From positions 40,344 through 104,343 of the forward strand of contig JARGOD010000002.1 of assembly GCA_029210205.1 (NCBI GenBank): DNA of 64,000 nucleotides, given 5' to 3'. Positions 27,506-36,447 of this stretch are shown piece by piece. A program made the translations under genes and the position numbers. The stretch comes from Verrucomicrobiales bacterium (GTDB lineage Bacteria > Verrucomicrobiota > Verrucomicrobiia > Verrucomicrobiales > DEV007). The notes under the pieces were generated by a model, which worked only from the letters and a program-made list of their open reading frames with translations, did no database searches and had not been told where the DNA came from. Within the stretch, counting starts at the first letter, position 1, and the number at the start of each line of letters is the position of its first letter.

Positions 27506-27681
27506 GAGTGGGCCTGGGAAAGCACTCTCCATCCGTATTGTGCGCAATGTAGCTGCGAGTCGCAAAGTAGGGGCATGCGGAAAAATGCCGACTATCTAAG
27601 ATCGAGTTTACCCCAGCGCCTTCCCCTTTGACCCCCTCCCTCGTGGGTGCTACTTTCCGCGCCTTTCCCACCTGAATTTTT

Positions 27682-30432
27682 ATGAGCGATCAAGACGACG
27701 CCAAGAGCTATAAAGCGACCCTGAATCTCCCCGAGACCGAGTTCCCAATGCGGGGCGATCTCGTGAAGCGCGAACCTGCGCGCCTTGAGGGCTGGGAAAG
27801 TAGCGATCTTTACGAAAAAATCATCGCGAAGCGGAAGGCGGCCGACGCGCCCTGCTACGTTCTTCACGACGGGCCTCCCTTTGCGAACGGTGACGTCCAC
27901 ATGGGTACCGCGCTGAACAAGGTCCTCAAAGATCTCGTCATGAAGAGCAAGTCAATGGCGGGCTACGAGTGCCCCTACATCCCCGGCTGGGATTGTCACG
28001 GCTTGCCGATCGAGTTCAAAGTCGTCAAAGAATCGAAAGGCCTCGAACCCGCCGAGATCCGTCGTCGTTCCGAGGCCTTCGCTCGCGAATACATCGACAT
28101 CCAGCGTAAATCGTTCCGCCGTCTCGGTGTCCTTGGCGATTGGGAAAATCCCTACCTCACTCTCGCGCCTGAATATGAGGCTGACATTATTCGTGTCTTC
28201 GCGACCCTCGTCGAGAAAGGCCTCGTCTATCAATCGAAGAAGCCGGTGCAGTGGAGTTACGGGGCCCAAACCGCTCTCGCCGAAGCCGAAGTCGAGTATG
28301 AAGATGTCAAAGACATCGCGATCTACGTGAAGTTCCCCCTCGTGACGGGCGACCATGCCGGAGATGCCTCCATGGTGATCTGGACGACGACTCCGTGGAC
28401 GCTCCCGGCGAACCTCGGCATCGCGGTGCATCCGCGTTTCACCTATTTGAAGGGCGAATTCACTCATGCCGAGAAAGGGCTCACGGAGCGGTTTATCATC
28501 GTGAAAGAACTCGTCGAAACCTTCGGGGCGAAGACCGGATTTCTGCCTTCCGGCGAATTGGAGGAAATCAAAGGCGAGACCCTTGCAGGAGCGGAAGCTC
28601 AGCATCCTTTCCTCGACCGCACCTCAAAGGTGATCCTCGCCGAGTTTGTCACGACCGAGACTGGAACCGGCGCGGTCCACATTGCCCCTGGCCATGGTTC
28701 AGATGACTACCTCGCCGGCCAGCAAAATGATCTCGGGCTACTTTCGCCAGTTGATGACCTTGGAAACTATACCGACGAGGTCGGCGTCCCCGAACTTATC
28801 GGACAGCACGTTCATGAGTCGAACATTCCGATCATCAAGATTCTCGCGGGCAAAGAGGCGCTCGTAGGCAAAGAGAAATATCTCCATAGCTACCCGCATT
28901 GCTGGCGCTCGAAAACGCCGATCATCTTCCGATCCGTTCCGCAGTTTTTCATCCGCATCGACGAACTTCGTGAAACGGCGCTTGGTGAAATCGATCGGGT
29001 TGATTGGCTTCCGCACTGGGGGCGGAATCGCATTCACGGGACGGTCGAGTCGCGTCCGGACTGGTGTATCTCCCGTCAGCGCACCTGGGGCGTGCCGCTT
29101 CCGGTTTTCTACATGCCCGGCGAAGAGCTCCCGGACATCAATGCTGACCTCGCCCGGAAAGTTGCTGACCTCACCGAAAGCGGAGGCACAAACCTCTGGT
29201 TCGAGCACGACGACGCTTGGTGGGCGGAAAAACTGGGCCTCCCCGAGGGAACGCGCCGCTGCACCGACACCCTTGATGTCTGGATCGATTCCGGTTCCAG
29301 TCACGTCGCGGTCATGGATCGTCATCCCGAGCTGAGTTGCCCTGCCGATCTCTACCTCGAAGCGACCGATCAACACCGCGGATGGTTTCAAAGTTCGCTC
29401 ATGTTGAGTGTCGCGGTTCGCGATGCCGCGCCCTACAAGACGGTTATGACTCACGGCTTCGTCGTGGACCAGGACAAAAAGAAGATCTCGAAATCTGCTG
29501 CTCAGAAAGCTGGAAAACCGGTCGATGCTGCCTATTTCTACAATAAGTATGGCGCAGACATCCTCCGACTCTGGGTCAGCAGTGTGGATTGGCAGAATGA
29601 AGTTCCTTTTGGAGAAGACCTCTTCAAGCAAACCGCTGAGCCATATCGTCGCTTTCGAAACACGCTGCGGATTCTCCTCGCGAACCTGCATGATTTCGAT
29701 GCCGCAAAAGATGCTGTCGGTCCGGACGAGATGACTCTCGTTGATCGTTGGATCATGGAGCGGCTCAACGAAGTAATCGCCGAATGTGAAGCCGCCTACG
29801 AAGCTTTCGAGTTCCGCAAAGTTTTCAATACCCTCAATCAATTTTGTGCTGTCGATCTCAGCGCCTTCTACGTTGATATCACAAAGGATCGCATGTATTG
29901 CGATGCACCTGATTCGGTCCGCCGCCGCGCGACTCAAACGACAATGCATGTCGTTTTCGAGTCCCTCGTGAAGCTGATCGCGCCAATCCTCGCCTTTACC
30001 GCCGACGAAGCCTGGGAGTATGCCGGGCACGATACTTCGATTCACCTCGAAACTTTCCCGGAGCCGAGGGAAGCTTTTAATGGTAGCGCTGCGACTGAAG
30101 CCATAGAGCAGCTCACTCGTCTCCGTGATCTGGCCCAGGTCGCGATCGATGCAGCTGTGAAAAGTGAAGCATTCAAGAAACGTGAGCGCGCTGCGGTGCA
30201 GTTTGCGCTGCCAGCGGATGATCCGGCACGACCTGTTCTCGCGAACTCAGGGGAAGAAGCTCTCGAATTTCTCATGGTCTCGAAGTTCATGGTCGAGGAT
30301 GCTACAGGCGAGGCCGGGGCAAGTGTAATGGTGACCGACGAAGAGGAGTGTCCGCGATGCCGCCGCTCGCTCTCAGTTTCGGCCACGACCGGGTTGTGCG
30401 ATCGTTGCGACGACGTCATGAGTTCCTCTTAA
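27682..30432 (+). CDS. ileS: Isoleucyl-tRNA synthetase
   Basis: 916 residues, normal length for bacterial IleRS. Class I signatures: PPFANGDVHMGTALNK (HIGH-like) near residue 65 and KKISKSAAQK (KMSKS-like) near 602. Editing domain with WTTTPWTLPANLGIAVHP and the anticodon-binding domain with WIMERLNEV follow. The C-terminus holds the zinc finger (CPRCRRS ... CDRCDDV). lspA begins 11 bp after the stop, a common ileS-lspA arrangement. The 176-bp gap upstream (27506-27681) has a small hairpin (GGCAT/ATGCC near 27573-27590) and nothing else evident. Confidence 0.97.
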   Translation: MSDQDDAKSYKATLNLPETEFPMRGDLVKREPARLEGWESSDLYEKIIAKRKAADAPCYVLHDGPPFANGDVHMGTALNKVLKDLVMKSKSMAGYECPYIPGWDCHGLPIEFKVVKESKGLEPAEIRRRSEAFAREYIDIQRKSFRRLGVLGDWENPYLTLAPEYEADIIRVFATLVEKGLVYQSKKPVQWSYGAQTALAEAEVEYEDVKDIAIYVKFPLVTGDHAGDASMVIWTTTPWTLPANLGIAVHPRFTYLKGEFTHAEKGLTERFIIVKELVETFGAKTGFLPSGELEEIKGETLAGAEAQHPFLDRTSKVILAEFVTTETGTGAVHIAPGHGSDDYLAGQQNDLGLLSPVDDLGNYTDEVGVPELIGQHVHESNIPIIKILAGKEALVGKEKYLHSYPHCWRSKTPIIFRSVPQFFIRIDELRETALGEIDRVDWLPHWGRNRIHGTVESRPDWCISRQRTWGVPLPVFYMPGEELPDINADLARKVADLTESGGTNLWFEHDDAWWAEKLGLPEGTRRCTDTLDVWIDSGSSHVAVMDRHPELSCPADLYLEATDQHRGWFQSSLMLSVAVRDAAPYKTVMTHGFVVDQDKKKISKSAAQKAGKPVDAAYFYNKYGADILRLWVSSVDWQNEVPFGEDLFKQTAEPYRRFRNTLRILLANLHDFDAAKDAVGPDEMTLVDRWIMERLNEVIAECEAAYEAFEFRKVFNTLNQFCAVDLSAFYVDITKDRMYCDAPDSVRRRATQTTMHVVFESLVKLIAPILAFTADEAWEYAGHDTSIHLETFPEPREAFNGSAATEAIEQLTRLRDLAQVAIDAAVKSEAFKKRERAAVQFALPADDPARPVLANSGEEALEFLMVSKFMVEDATGEAGASVMVTDEEECPRCRRSLSVSATTGLCDRCDDVMSSS

Positions 30433-30443
30433 GCCTCTCTCCG

Positions 30444-30950
30444 ATGAAGCTTCTTCTTTATCTCACCCTGCCACTCTACCTTCTCGATCAGGTTACCAAG
30501 GCCTGGATTTTGAATCGTTTTCCGGACTATCCCTCTCGTGATTTTATCGAAGTCATTCCTGATTTTTTTAATCTCGTGAGAGTTCATAACACGGGAATGG
30601 CCTTCGGTATGTTCAACGGGAATCCTTATGCGAACTGGATTTTCGGCGGCATCGGGATTCTGGCGATCACCGGGATCATTACCTTGTGGAAGAAGAACGC
30701 TTTTCCGGATCAGATATCGAGAGTGGCGGCAGCGCTCCTCATTAGCGGTATTCTGGGCAATTTCACGGACCGGGTTCTCCCGGGCCGTGGTTATGTGGTC
30801 GACTTTCTCGATTTCAGGCCACCTTTTTATGGGATGCTCGTCCCGAGTTCCGGTGGGCATTTCCCCTCATTCAATGTTGCGGACTCATGCATATGCATCG
30901 CGGCGGCGCTCCTGATCGTTTCAGCGTTTCGCCAGCCGAAGGAAGCGTAG
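30444..30950 (+). CDS. lspA: Signal peptidase II (lipoprotein signal peptidase)
   Basis: 168 residues from the ATG at 30444, four membrane helices. Aspartyl protease dyad visible as Asp in GNFTDRVLPGRGYVVDFLDF and in FNVADSCICIAAALL; the NTGMAFGMF segment is typical. It cleaves diacylated prolipoproteins in the inner membrane, acting after Lgt. It lies 11 bp downstream of ileS and is probably co-transcribed with it. Confidence 0.95.
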   Translation: MKLLLYLTLPLYLLDQVTKAWILNRFPDYPSRDFIEVIPDFFNLVRVHNTGMAFGMFNGNPYANWIFGGIGILAITGIITLWKKNAFPDQISRVAAALLISGILGNFTDRVLPGRGYVVDFLDFRPPFYGMLVPSSGGHFPSFNVADSCICIAAALLIVSAFRQPKEA

Positions 30951-30982
30951 CCTTCGCTCTAAGCTCATCCGTAACCTTCGAT

Positions 30983-31114
30983 ATGGGAAAAAGAGGCTTA
31001 ATCGGGATGGTGATTGTCTTTGCCGTGGGTTTCATCCTGCTGGGACTTACAAAGTGCGGCTACGATAAAATCGAGTCTATCAGGGAAGCTGAGGCTTCCG
31101 TTGAAGACCGTTGA
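30983..31114 (+). CDS. Possible 43-residue single-span membrane protein
   Basis: Short frame (MGKRGLIGMVIVFAVGFILL at the start) with one clear membrane helix followed by a charged tail. It fits the gap between lspA and the FKBP gene in the same direction. There is no convincing ribosome-binding site and no recognised family, so it may not be expressed. Confidence 0.35.
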   Translation: MGKRGLIGMVIVFAVGFILLGLTKCGYDKIESIREAEASVEDR

Positions 31115-31145
31115 ATGTCTTTTCCCTTTCGCTACGCCTCTTTCA

Positions 31146-31673
31146 ATGGCAATTTCGCGCTTTATGAACCGCTTTCTTCTAGCTGCCCTATCTTCATTTG
31201 CGGTGCTCTCACTGTTCTCCTGCAAAACCAATGAGCCGGACATCGCATCGCCGACCGTTCAACCGTCGGATCCAGGCAATCTTCAGTCAGGAGCTGCGAC
31301 GGGATCAAACCCTCCGGAAGCTCCTTCCCCCGCGGGAATGCAGCGGACCTATTCGGGACTGCAATATCAGGTCCTGAAGCCCGGGAGTGGGCCTCGTCCT
31401 AGCACCTACAATAAGGTGAGTGTTCATTACCATGGAACTTTGACCAACGGGACGGTCTTCGATAGCAGTGTACAACGTGGTAAGCCGACGACCTTCGGGG
31501 TGACGCAAGTCATCGCGGGGTGGACTGAGGGATTGCAGCTGATGCAGAAGGGGGCGAAATACAAGTTCATCATCCCGCCGAATTTAGCCTACGGGCAACG
31601 TGGAGCACCCCCCAAGATTGGACCGAATGAGACACTCATTTTTGAGGTTGAACTGCTTGATATTCTTTACTGA
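31146..31673 (+). CDS. FKBP-type peptidyl-prolyl isomerase, lipoprotein
   Basis: 175 residues from the ATG at 31146 (an in-frame ATG at 31164 is also possible). Lipoprotein signal with lipobox LFSC, a Pro/Ser/Gly-rich linker of about 50 residues, then a complete FKBP domain: VSVHYHGTLTNGTVFDSS, VIAGWTEGLQLMQKGAKYKF, IPPNLAYGQRG and LIFEVELLDI. It should accelerate proline isomerisation in periplasmic or outer-membrane proteins, like FkpA/Mip. It stands after lspA in the same direction. Confidence 0.9.
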   Translation: MAISRFMNRFLLAALSSFAVLSLFSCKTNEPDIASPTVQPSDPGNLQSGAATGSNPPEAPSPAGMQRTYSGLQYQVLKPGSGPRPSTYNKVSVHYHGTLTNGTVFDSSVQRGKPTTFGVTQVIAGWTEGLQLMQKGAKYKFIIPPNLAYGQRGAPPKIGPNETLIFEVELLDILY

Positions 31674-31761
31674 TCCTCAAAGAGTCCCGATAGAGATGCG
31701 ATAAATGATTGCGTCCTGCCGTGGATTATTCTATCTCGATAGGAGCTTATTTACTTTTGCG

Positions 31762-32067
31762 ATGAAACGAACTCTTGTTTTTCTTCTTCTCGGCACTTTT
31801 GCCCTCCAGTTCACGACGCCAACTGCCTCAGCGGGCCGTTTCAATAAGTGTGAATGTGTTGGTGATTACGAGCCACCTCACGGAGTCGTTAAGTGGTACA
31901 CGATGAGAAAGAAGAAGGAATGGGAGCATCGCCACCATTGTCTCCCGTGCGGCCGCAAGATTCCTTACAAGGTTCAGGTCATTACCTACGTTGATCGCTT
32001 TTCGGATGGCAGCAAGCGTACCTGGAAATGCGATGTTGCCGGTTCCGAGATTTCCCTCAGCAAGTGA
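31762..32067 (+). CDS. Small secreted cysteine-rich protein, unknown
   Basis: 101 residues from the ATG at 31762. Sec signal peptide (MKRTLVFLLLGTFALQF, cleavage near TASAG), then about 75 residues with five cysteines in CEC, CLPCG and one near the end, and several His. The cysteine pattern could bind a metal or form disulfides. I do not recognise the family. It ends 33 bp before the terminator shared with rpsT. Confidence 0.6.
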   Translation: MKRTLVFLLLGTFALQFTTPTASAGRFNKCECVGDYEPPHGVVKWYTMRKKKEWEHRHHCLPCGRKIPYKVQVITYVDRFSDGSKRTWKCDVAGSEISLSK

Positions 32068-32099
32068 TTGTTCCTTTCCGGGGAAATCCGGCAAGGCAC

Positions 32100-32122
32100 A
32101 AAAAAACCCCGCAAGAGCGGGG
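32100..32122 (-). terminator. Rho-independent terminator of rpsT
   Basis: CCCCGC-TCTT-GCGGGG followed by a T7 run on the minus strand (A-run 32100-32106 on the plus strand), 57 bp after the rpsT stop. It may also slow transcription arriving from the plus-strand gene. Confidence 0.85.
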
Positions 32123-32178
32123 CTTTGATCGATTCGTCAGACTCAGAATGCTGGTCTGACGAAGAGTGGAGGAAAAGC

Positions 32179-32442
32179 CTAAGCTGCCTTCACGAGCATT
32201 GCCGCAACACGGCTTTTAAGCCGGTTCGCAGTGTTTTTGTGGAAGGTCCCTTTCTTGGCGGCCTTGTCAGCTGCGGAAGCAAACTGGTTATAGGCCTCCT
32301 GAGCTTTCTTGGCGTCACCGGCTTCGACAGCAGAAGCTACCTCTTTGCGGAGTAGCTTAACGCGAGTTTTGAGAACCCGGTTGCGAGCGGTCTCTTTTTT
32401 CGTTTTGCGGACGCGCTTTAGAGCTGATCTGGAGTTGGCCAT
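32179..32442 (-). CDS. rpsT: 30S ribosomal protein S20
   Basis: 87 residues, full length. Basic N-terminus MANSRSALKRVRKTKKE, the helical core, and the signature KGTFHKNTANRLKSRVA. It binds 16S rRNA in the small subunit. Monocistronic, with its own strong terminator at 32100-32122. Confidence 0.96.
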   Translation of the reverse strand: MANSRSALKRVRKTKKETARNRVLKTRVKLLRKEVASAVEAGDAKKAQEAYNQFASAADKAAKKGTFHKNTANRLKSRVAAMLVKAA

Positions 32443-32545
32443 CTGTTCGAATTGTTTCGGTCAATTAATAGGGGCGCGGAACATACTCTTCCGAACGATC
32501 ACGTCAAGCGTGAATACAGTTACCAAGGAGACAATAAGAAGCGCG

Positions 32546-33568
32546 CTAGCGCCTCTCTGTTACCGGGATGGGAGTTGTTTCACGCTTGTTCCGAATCTCG
32601 GACTGCATTTCGGACCGATTTCCGGGAGAGTCGTCCAGTGAAATGGCGCCGCTCGTGATTTGGCGCCCTTCGGGAGCTACTTTAATCCGGGGCGCGGTCA
32701 CTGAATGGCTTCTGCCATCCATTTCTGGAAGTCGATAGGCTTGCTTGGCAGTAGCGAGTTCAAAAGCTGCCCTTAACATCTGTTCCTGTTCCGCAGCATC
32801 CCCGAATTCCGCCTCTACATTCAAATATTTGATGCCATTTCGTCCGCAATAGACGGAAAGTGATCCGTCATCAGGCGCATTCTCATTGTCTTGGAGAACG
32901 GTATTGAATCCAGCTGCTTTAAGGGCTTCAAAGTGATCGAGATCAGTCACGAGGACGAAATTGTCCAGATCCTCTCCCTCTTCGATATGAACGAGCCTTC
33001 CTGCTAATTCTTCCGATCCTCCCTCGAGATAGGATTCGATCGAATATCCTCCATTTGTATTGTTGTGCACGGCGATCACAGTTTTTCCCGCTCTGAGCTC
33101 TACTTGATTCAAATACGCTTTGGAAAATGCCTGCACCTCAGCGGCGATCTCCGGGCTGAAAAAACTGAAGTTTCTCAAATCGCGCTCGATTCCCGCCGGG
33201 CTGAACATCCGGTTTGGATCCATCGTGAAGCTTTTGCTGCCGCCGCTCTTCAGCGAAAGACGTCGACCTCCGGAGGTGCTGATTCTGATGAACTGTCCCG
33301 GATGAGTTTTCAGAAGTGTTCGAACGATGGGGAAAGATGTGTCCTCGTTTCGATGGAGGGAAATCACTTGGATTGAGTCGCCGGGAAGCGAACTCGATTC
33401 AGTGGTGAATTCAATAAGTTGCTGCCCAAGAGCGAGCTCAAATGTTTTTGCCGTCTGCGATACAATATCCTGCCCAGCTAACGGATCAGCTGATACGAAA
33501 ATCCAAAGAATAGGAAGCACGGAGAGACCCTGTTTGAGGGCTTCGAGACGCGAAGAGGAAAAGTTCAT
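32546..33568 (-). CDS. Secreted protein of unknown function, partner of caspase-like protein
   Basis: 340 residues from the ATG at 33568, beginning with a signal-like segment (GLSVLPILWIFVSADPLAG). The notable core (about residues 155-275) reads VIAVHNNTNGGYSIESYL ... LVHIEEGEDLDNFVLVTD ... VLQDNENAPDDGSLSVYC: a compact domain rich in conserved-looking His, Asn and Asp residues. I recall similar HNN...GYSI proteins of unknown role in Bacteroidetes but cannot name the family. It starts 20 bp after the caspase-like gene, so the two form an operon. Confidence 0.6.
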   Translation of the reverse strand: MNFSSSRLEALKQGLSVLPILWIFVSADPLAGQDIVSQTAKTFELALGQQLIEFTTESSSLPGDSIQVISLHRNEDTSFPIVRTLLKTHPGQFIRISTSGGRRLSLKSGGSKSFTMDPNRMFSPAGIERDLRNFSFFSPEIAAEVQAFSKAYLNQVELRAGKTVIAVHNNTNGGYSIESYLEGGSEELAGRLVHIEEGEDLDNFVLVTDLDHFEALKAAGFNTVLQDNENAPDDGSLSVYCGRNGIKYLNVEAEFGDAAEQEQMLRAAFELATAKQAYRLPEMDGRSHSVTAPRIKVAPEGRQITSGAISLDDSPGNRSEMQSEIRNKRETTPIPVTERR

Positions 33569-33588
33569 ATGCGAGAGCACTCGATTTC

Positions 33589-35226
33589 TCACAACCCTTC
33601 CCAAGATTCACCGACAATTTCGAGATCTCCGTCCGGGGTTTTCTTTAAGGTGAGAAATTTATATCCCACGTCGGAATAGTTCGACGCCTTGTATGTCTGT
33701 CGATACTTCACCGTATATCTGTCCCCGGCCTCGCGAATATCCAGTTCGCCGACGCCGACCGTGATCGAACTCGCTTTCCGAAACTTGCCTGCCATATCGT
33801 TCATCCAGTCAGTGTATCCAAGATAGCTGGATCCCTTTTTGCCCTGAAAAGAAGAGCCGTAGAAGGAGCGGTAACGGTTGAGGTCTCTGGCCTGCCATGC
33901 ATCTGCCCAATCGTATACAAATGAGGTAATAACGGAGTAGAGCCCGGAATCGCCGGCGGTTTCGTAATCATTTCTGACATTCGGCGGGAAGAACTTTTCA
34001 TTCACGATCTTAAGACTCCCGTTTATCTTTCGCAGAAGAAGCACTTTCTCTCCGGTATCGTTGTAGGGGTCAGACCCGTATCGGGTCATGAAATCCTGGG
34101 TGAATTTGAGGACAATTATTTCCTCGTCCGTCTGGAAGCTCGCATTTCGGGTGTTTACATCAATCACATGAGCACGTCGAAACTTATCCCCTTTGTCCTC
34201 CATCCAAGCGCGCCGGGTCATGCTCTTGTGACCGCTGACATGCGAGTAGTTGCTGCCCGCAAAGTAATCTGCGTAAAAATTTGAATACCGTGAAAGATCG
34301 CGGCTTTCCCATGCGGCGACCCAGCCGTCGAGAAATGTTTGCACTTCGTCTTTGGACACTTCGACCTGTCTCCCTACCATCGTGGGCGGAGGGTTCGTTG
34401 TTGCGCTCGGCGGGGTATTCTGGGGAGTTCCGGCTTGGCTAGCGGGCGGGCTCGGCTTGGTATTACTCCCTACAGAAGCGTGAAAACTGAAAGGTCGTCC
34501 TCCTGTGATGTAAATAGCGGGCTCTTGAGACCCTTCTGTCTTGTCGGATACCTCGTTGTTGATTGCGTAAAAAACCTCCTCTCCCCGAAGATTGTTGTTT
34601 TTTAGATGCTTCAGCAGAGCCGGAGTATACATCCCGTCGAATGCTTCCTGACCGGTATTTGCCGAGTAGGCGATCAGGGTTTGTTTCGGAGAGGCTTTTG
34701 TCCGGGCTCCCAAGCCTCTTTTTGTTCCGAGAGATCGCTTGGTATCGGTTGCGAAGGGGTTGTTTCGGCAGGCGTCAAGGATGACGACCCTCAGGCAATT
34801 CTGGTGATCAGCCAGCTGATTGAGAACAAAGCCCAGAGGAACTGCCTCATACTCGAACGAGCTTTCAGAAGTGGGATTGCAGTCAATAGGGATCAGGTAG
34901 TGTTCGCCATTCACTTCCACTCCGTGACCGGCGAAATAGACCACGGCCAAGCCAGCATCAGCGTGCTCAGTTGCAAACTGTTCGATACGTTGCATCAGCG
35001 GCTTCCACTCAGTGTCCAGTGCAGTCTCGACTGTAAAGCCGATTTCAGTGAGCGTAGTTCCGATCTCTGTGGCATCGTTTACGGCCTGAGAGAGGGAAGG
35101 AACATGCCTGTAGGCATCATTTCCAATGACAAGCGCAACTCGATCCTGTGCTTCTACAGTCGTCGCACAAAGCGCGAGCAAAAATCCCCAAAACAAGACG
35201 GAGGAGAAGTGGTGAGCCTTCATCAT
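33589..35226 (-). CDS. Secreted caspase-like (C14) protein with two NTF2-like repeats
   Basis: 545 residues. Signal peptide (to about residue 26, TVEA/QDRV), then a caspase/metacaspase p20-like domain with catalytic His in VVYFAGHGVEV (about 98) and Cys in VILDACRNNPF (about 151). After a Pro/Thr linker (about 260-290) come two tandem NTF2/SnoaL-like domains of about 120 residues (about 295-415 and 425-545), each starting with a W-x2-AW-x2-RDL-x-RY motif. The protein should act outside the cytosol. Caspase-like proteases of bacteria are linked to cell death and protein turnover; the combination here leaves its role open. Divergent from the gene at 35429. Confidence 0.85.
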   Translation of the reverse strand: MMKAHHFSSVLFWGFLLALCATTVEAQDRVALVIGNDAYRHVPSLSQAVNDATEIGTTLTEIGFTVETALDTEWKPLMQRIEQFATEHADAGLAVVYFAGHGVEVNGEHYLIPIDCNPTSESSFEYEAVPLGFVLNQLADHQNCLRVVILDACRNNPFATDTKRSLGTKRGLGARTKASPKQTLIAYSANTGQEAFDGMYTPALLKHLKNNNLRGEEVFYAINNEVSDKTEGSQEPAIYITGGRPFSFHASVGSNTKPSPPASQAGTPQNTPPSATTNPPPTMVGRQVEVSKDEVQTFLDGWVAAWESRDLSRYSNFYADYFAGSNYSHVSGHKSMTRRAWMEDKGDKFRRAHVIDVNTRNASFQTDEEIIVLKFTQDFMTRYGSDPYNDTGEKVLLLRKINGSLKIVNEKFFPPNVRNDYETAGDSGLYSVITSFVYDWADAWQARDLNRYRSFYGSSFQGKKGSSYLGYTDWMNDMAGKFRKASSITVGVGELDIREAGDRYTVKYRQTYKASNYSDVGYKFLTLKKTPDGDLEIVGESWEGL

Positions 35227-35428
35227 TTTTTAGAATGCACATGCCTTTGCGCATTCACAAGACGATTCCCGAAAAAAGTACTAGGTTTGAATCCTCTGAT
35301 ACGTATTAGACGGTGACCTTCTTCCTTGTCGTTTCCTCTTCGTCTGGGTCGAATCTCGACTGGTGGATTGAAAACATAGACTTATAGTTCCATTGAAGTT
35401 CGGGAAATTCCTGATAGTCAGCCAAAAT

Positions 35429-36394
35429 ATGAGCAACCTTTCATCCCTCTTAGCTTACCGCCGTGACGCTTTCCTCCGGGCATTTGTAATGGTGTCGATT
35501 GCTCTCGGGGTATTGGTTTTTCCGGCTGTGGGCCAGGAAATCCCTGATGAGCTTCTTGAGGATGAACATGTTCGCGAGGAGTTTGGTGTGAACAAGTTCA
35601 CGACTCCTTCAATCAAACGGATTTTCGAAGATCTGCAGAAGCTCCGTCCTCTTCCCTACGATGAGTTGAAGCGAACAATGCCTGAAGCGACTCCGACAGA
35701 TCGTACCCACCTCGCTATCACGGTCGGCCTTCTCCTTGCCGATGGATTCTTTGCGGTTGAGGCGGAACAGTTCTTTGACCTCGAGCCGGTCGGGCGTTCC
35801 CTCCTCAAGCACGCGACGAGTCTCGGGTCAGGAACACGTATCTCCAGTCATATGAAGAGCATGCTGGAAAAAGGTGCTCTGAGTGACTGGGATGAATTAA
35901 AGAACGAGCTGTCGCGCACTCAGAAAGACGTCGAGAAAGAAATGGTTCTCATCCGTGATGTTGATGCGGCAAATCTGGTTAGTCTCGGGGGCTGGCTTCG
36001 AGCATTCGAAATCGGGACGGCCGCTTCGGTCGGGACCTACTATGACCCCGCCAAAGCCTCGACGCTTGCCCGCCCTGATATCGTTGAATACTTCGTGCTG
36101 AATCTCGAAACGCTGGAGCCGAGGATTCAGGAGAACGAGATGGTCAAAGAGATTCGGGCCGCTCTCCTGGATATTCAAAAACGAACGACCCTTCCGGATC
36201 AGGAAATTCTGAGTGAAGCGGAAGTTCGAGAGCTACGGAACATCGTCGAAGATCTGGTCGATATGGCATATGGTTCGAAGCGCCTTATTGAAATGACAGA
36301 TGCCGGAAAGACGGCGGAAGAACCTGGCGACGCGCCAACGACGACAAAACCGGCTGCTACCGGAGGCGTGATATCGGGAGAGGTCCCGGAATAG
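35429..36394 (+). CDS. Secreted protein of unknown function
   Basis: 321 residues from the ATG at 35429, chosen because a signal peptide follows (AFVMVSIALGVLVFPAVGQE). The mature part is mostly helical and acidic with no motif I recognise; the C-terminus is a Pro/Thr/Gly-rich tail. Divergent from the caspase-like gene with a 202-bp gap that must hold both promoters, though no clear hexamers are visible. Convergent with trpB. Confidence 0.65.
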   Translation: MSNLSSLLAYRRDAFLRAFVMVSIALGVLVFPAVGQEIPDELLEDEHVREEFGVNKFTTPSIKRIFEDLQKLRPLPYDELKRTMPEATPTDRTHLAITVGLLLADGFFAVEAEQFFDLEPVGRSLLKHATSLGSGTRISSHMKSMLEKGALSDWDELKNELSRTQKDVEKEMVLIRDVDAANLVSLGGWLRAFEIGTAASVGTYYDPAKASTLARPDIVEYFVLNLETLEPRIQENEMVKEIRAALLDIQKRTTLPDQEILSEAEVRELRNIVEDLVDMAYGSKRLIEMTDAGKTAEEPGDAPTTTKPAATGGVISGEVPE

Positions 36395-36447
36395 GAATTC
36401 TCGCTCTTGCTCGTGATTCGATGAGCGCAGACCAAGATCAAAAGATC

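Noticed and set aside
28738..30045. Long antisense open frame (435 codons) inside ileS
   Set aside because: It mirrors the high-GC coding frame of ileS; no family resemblance and no separate start signals.
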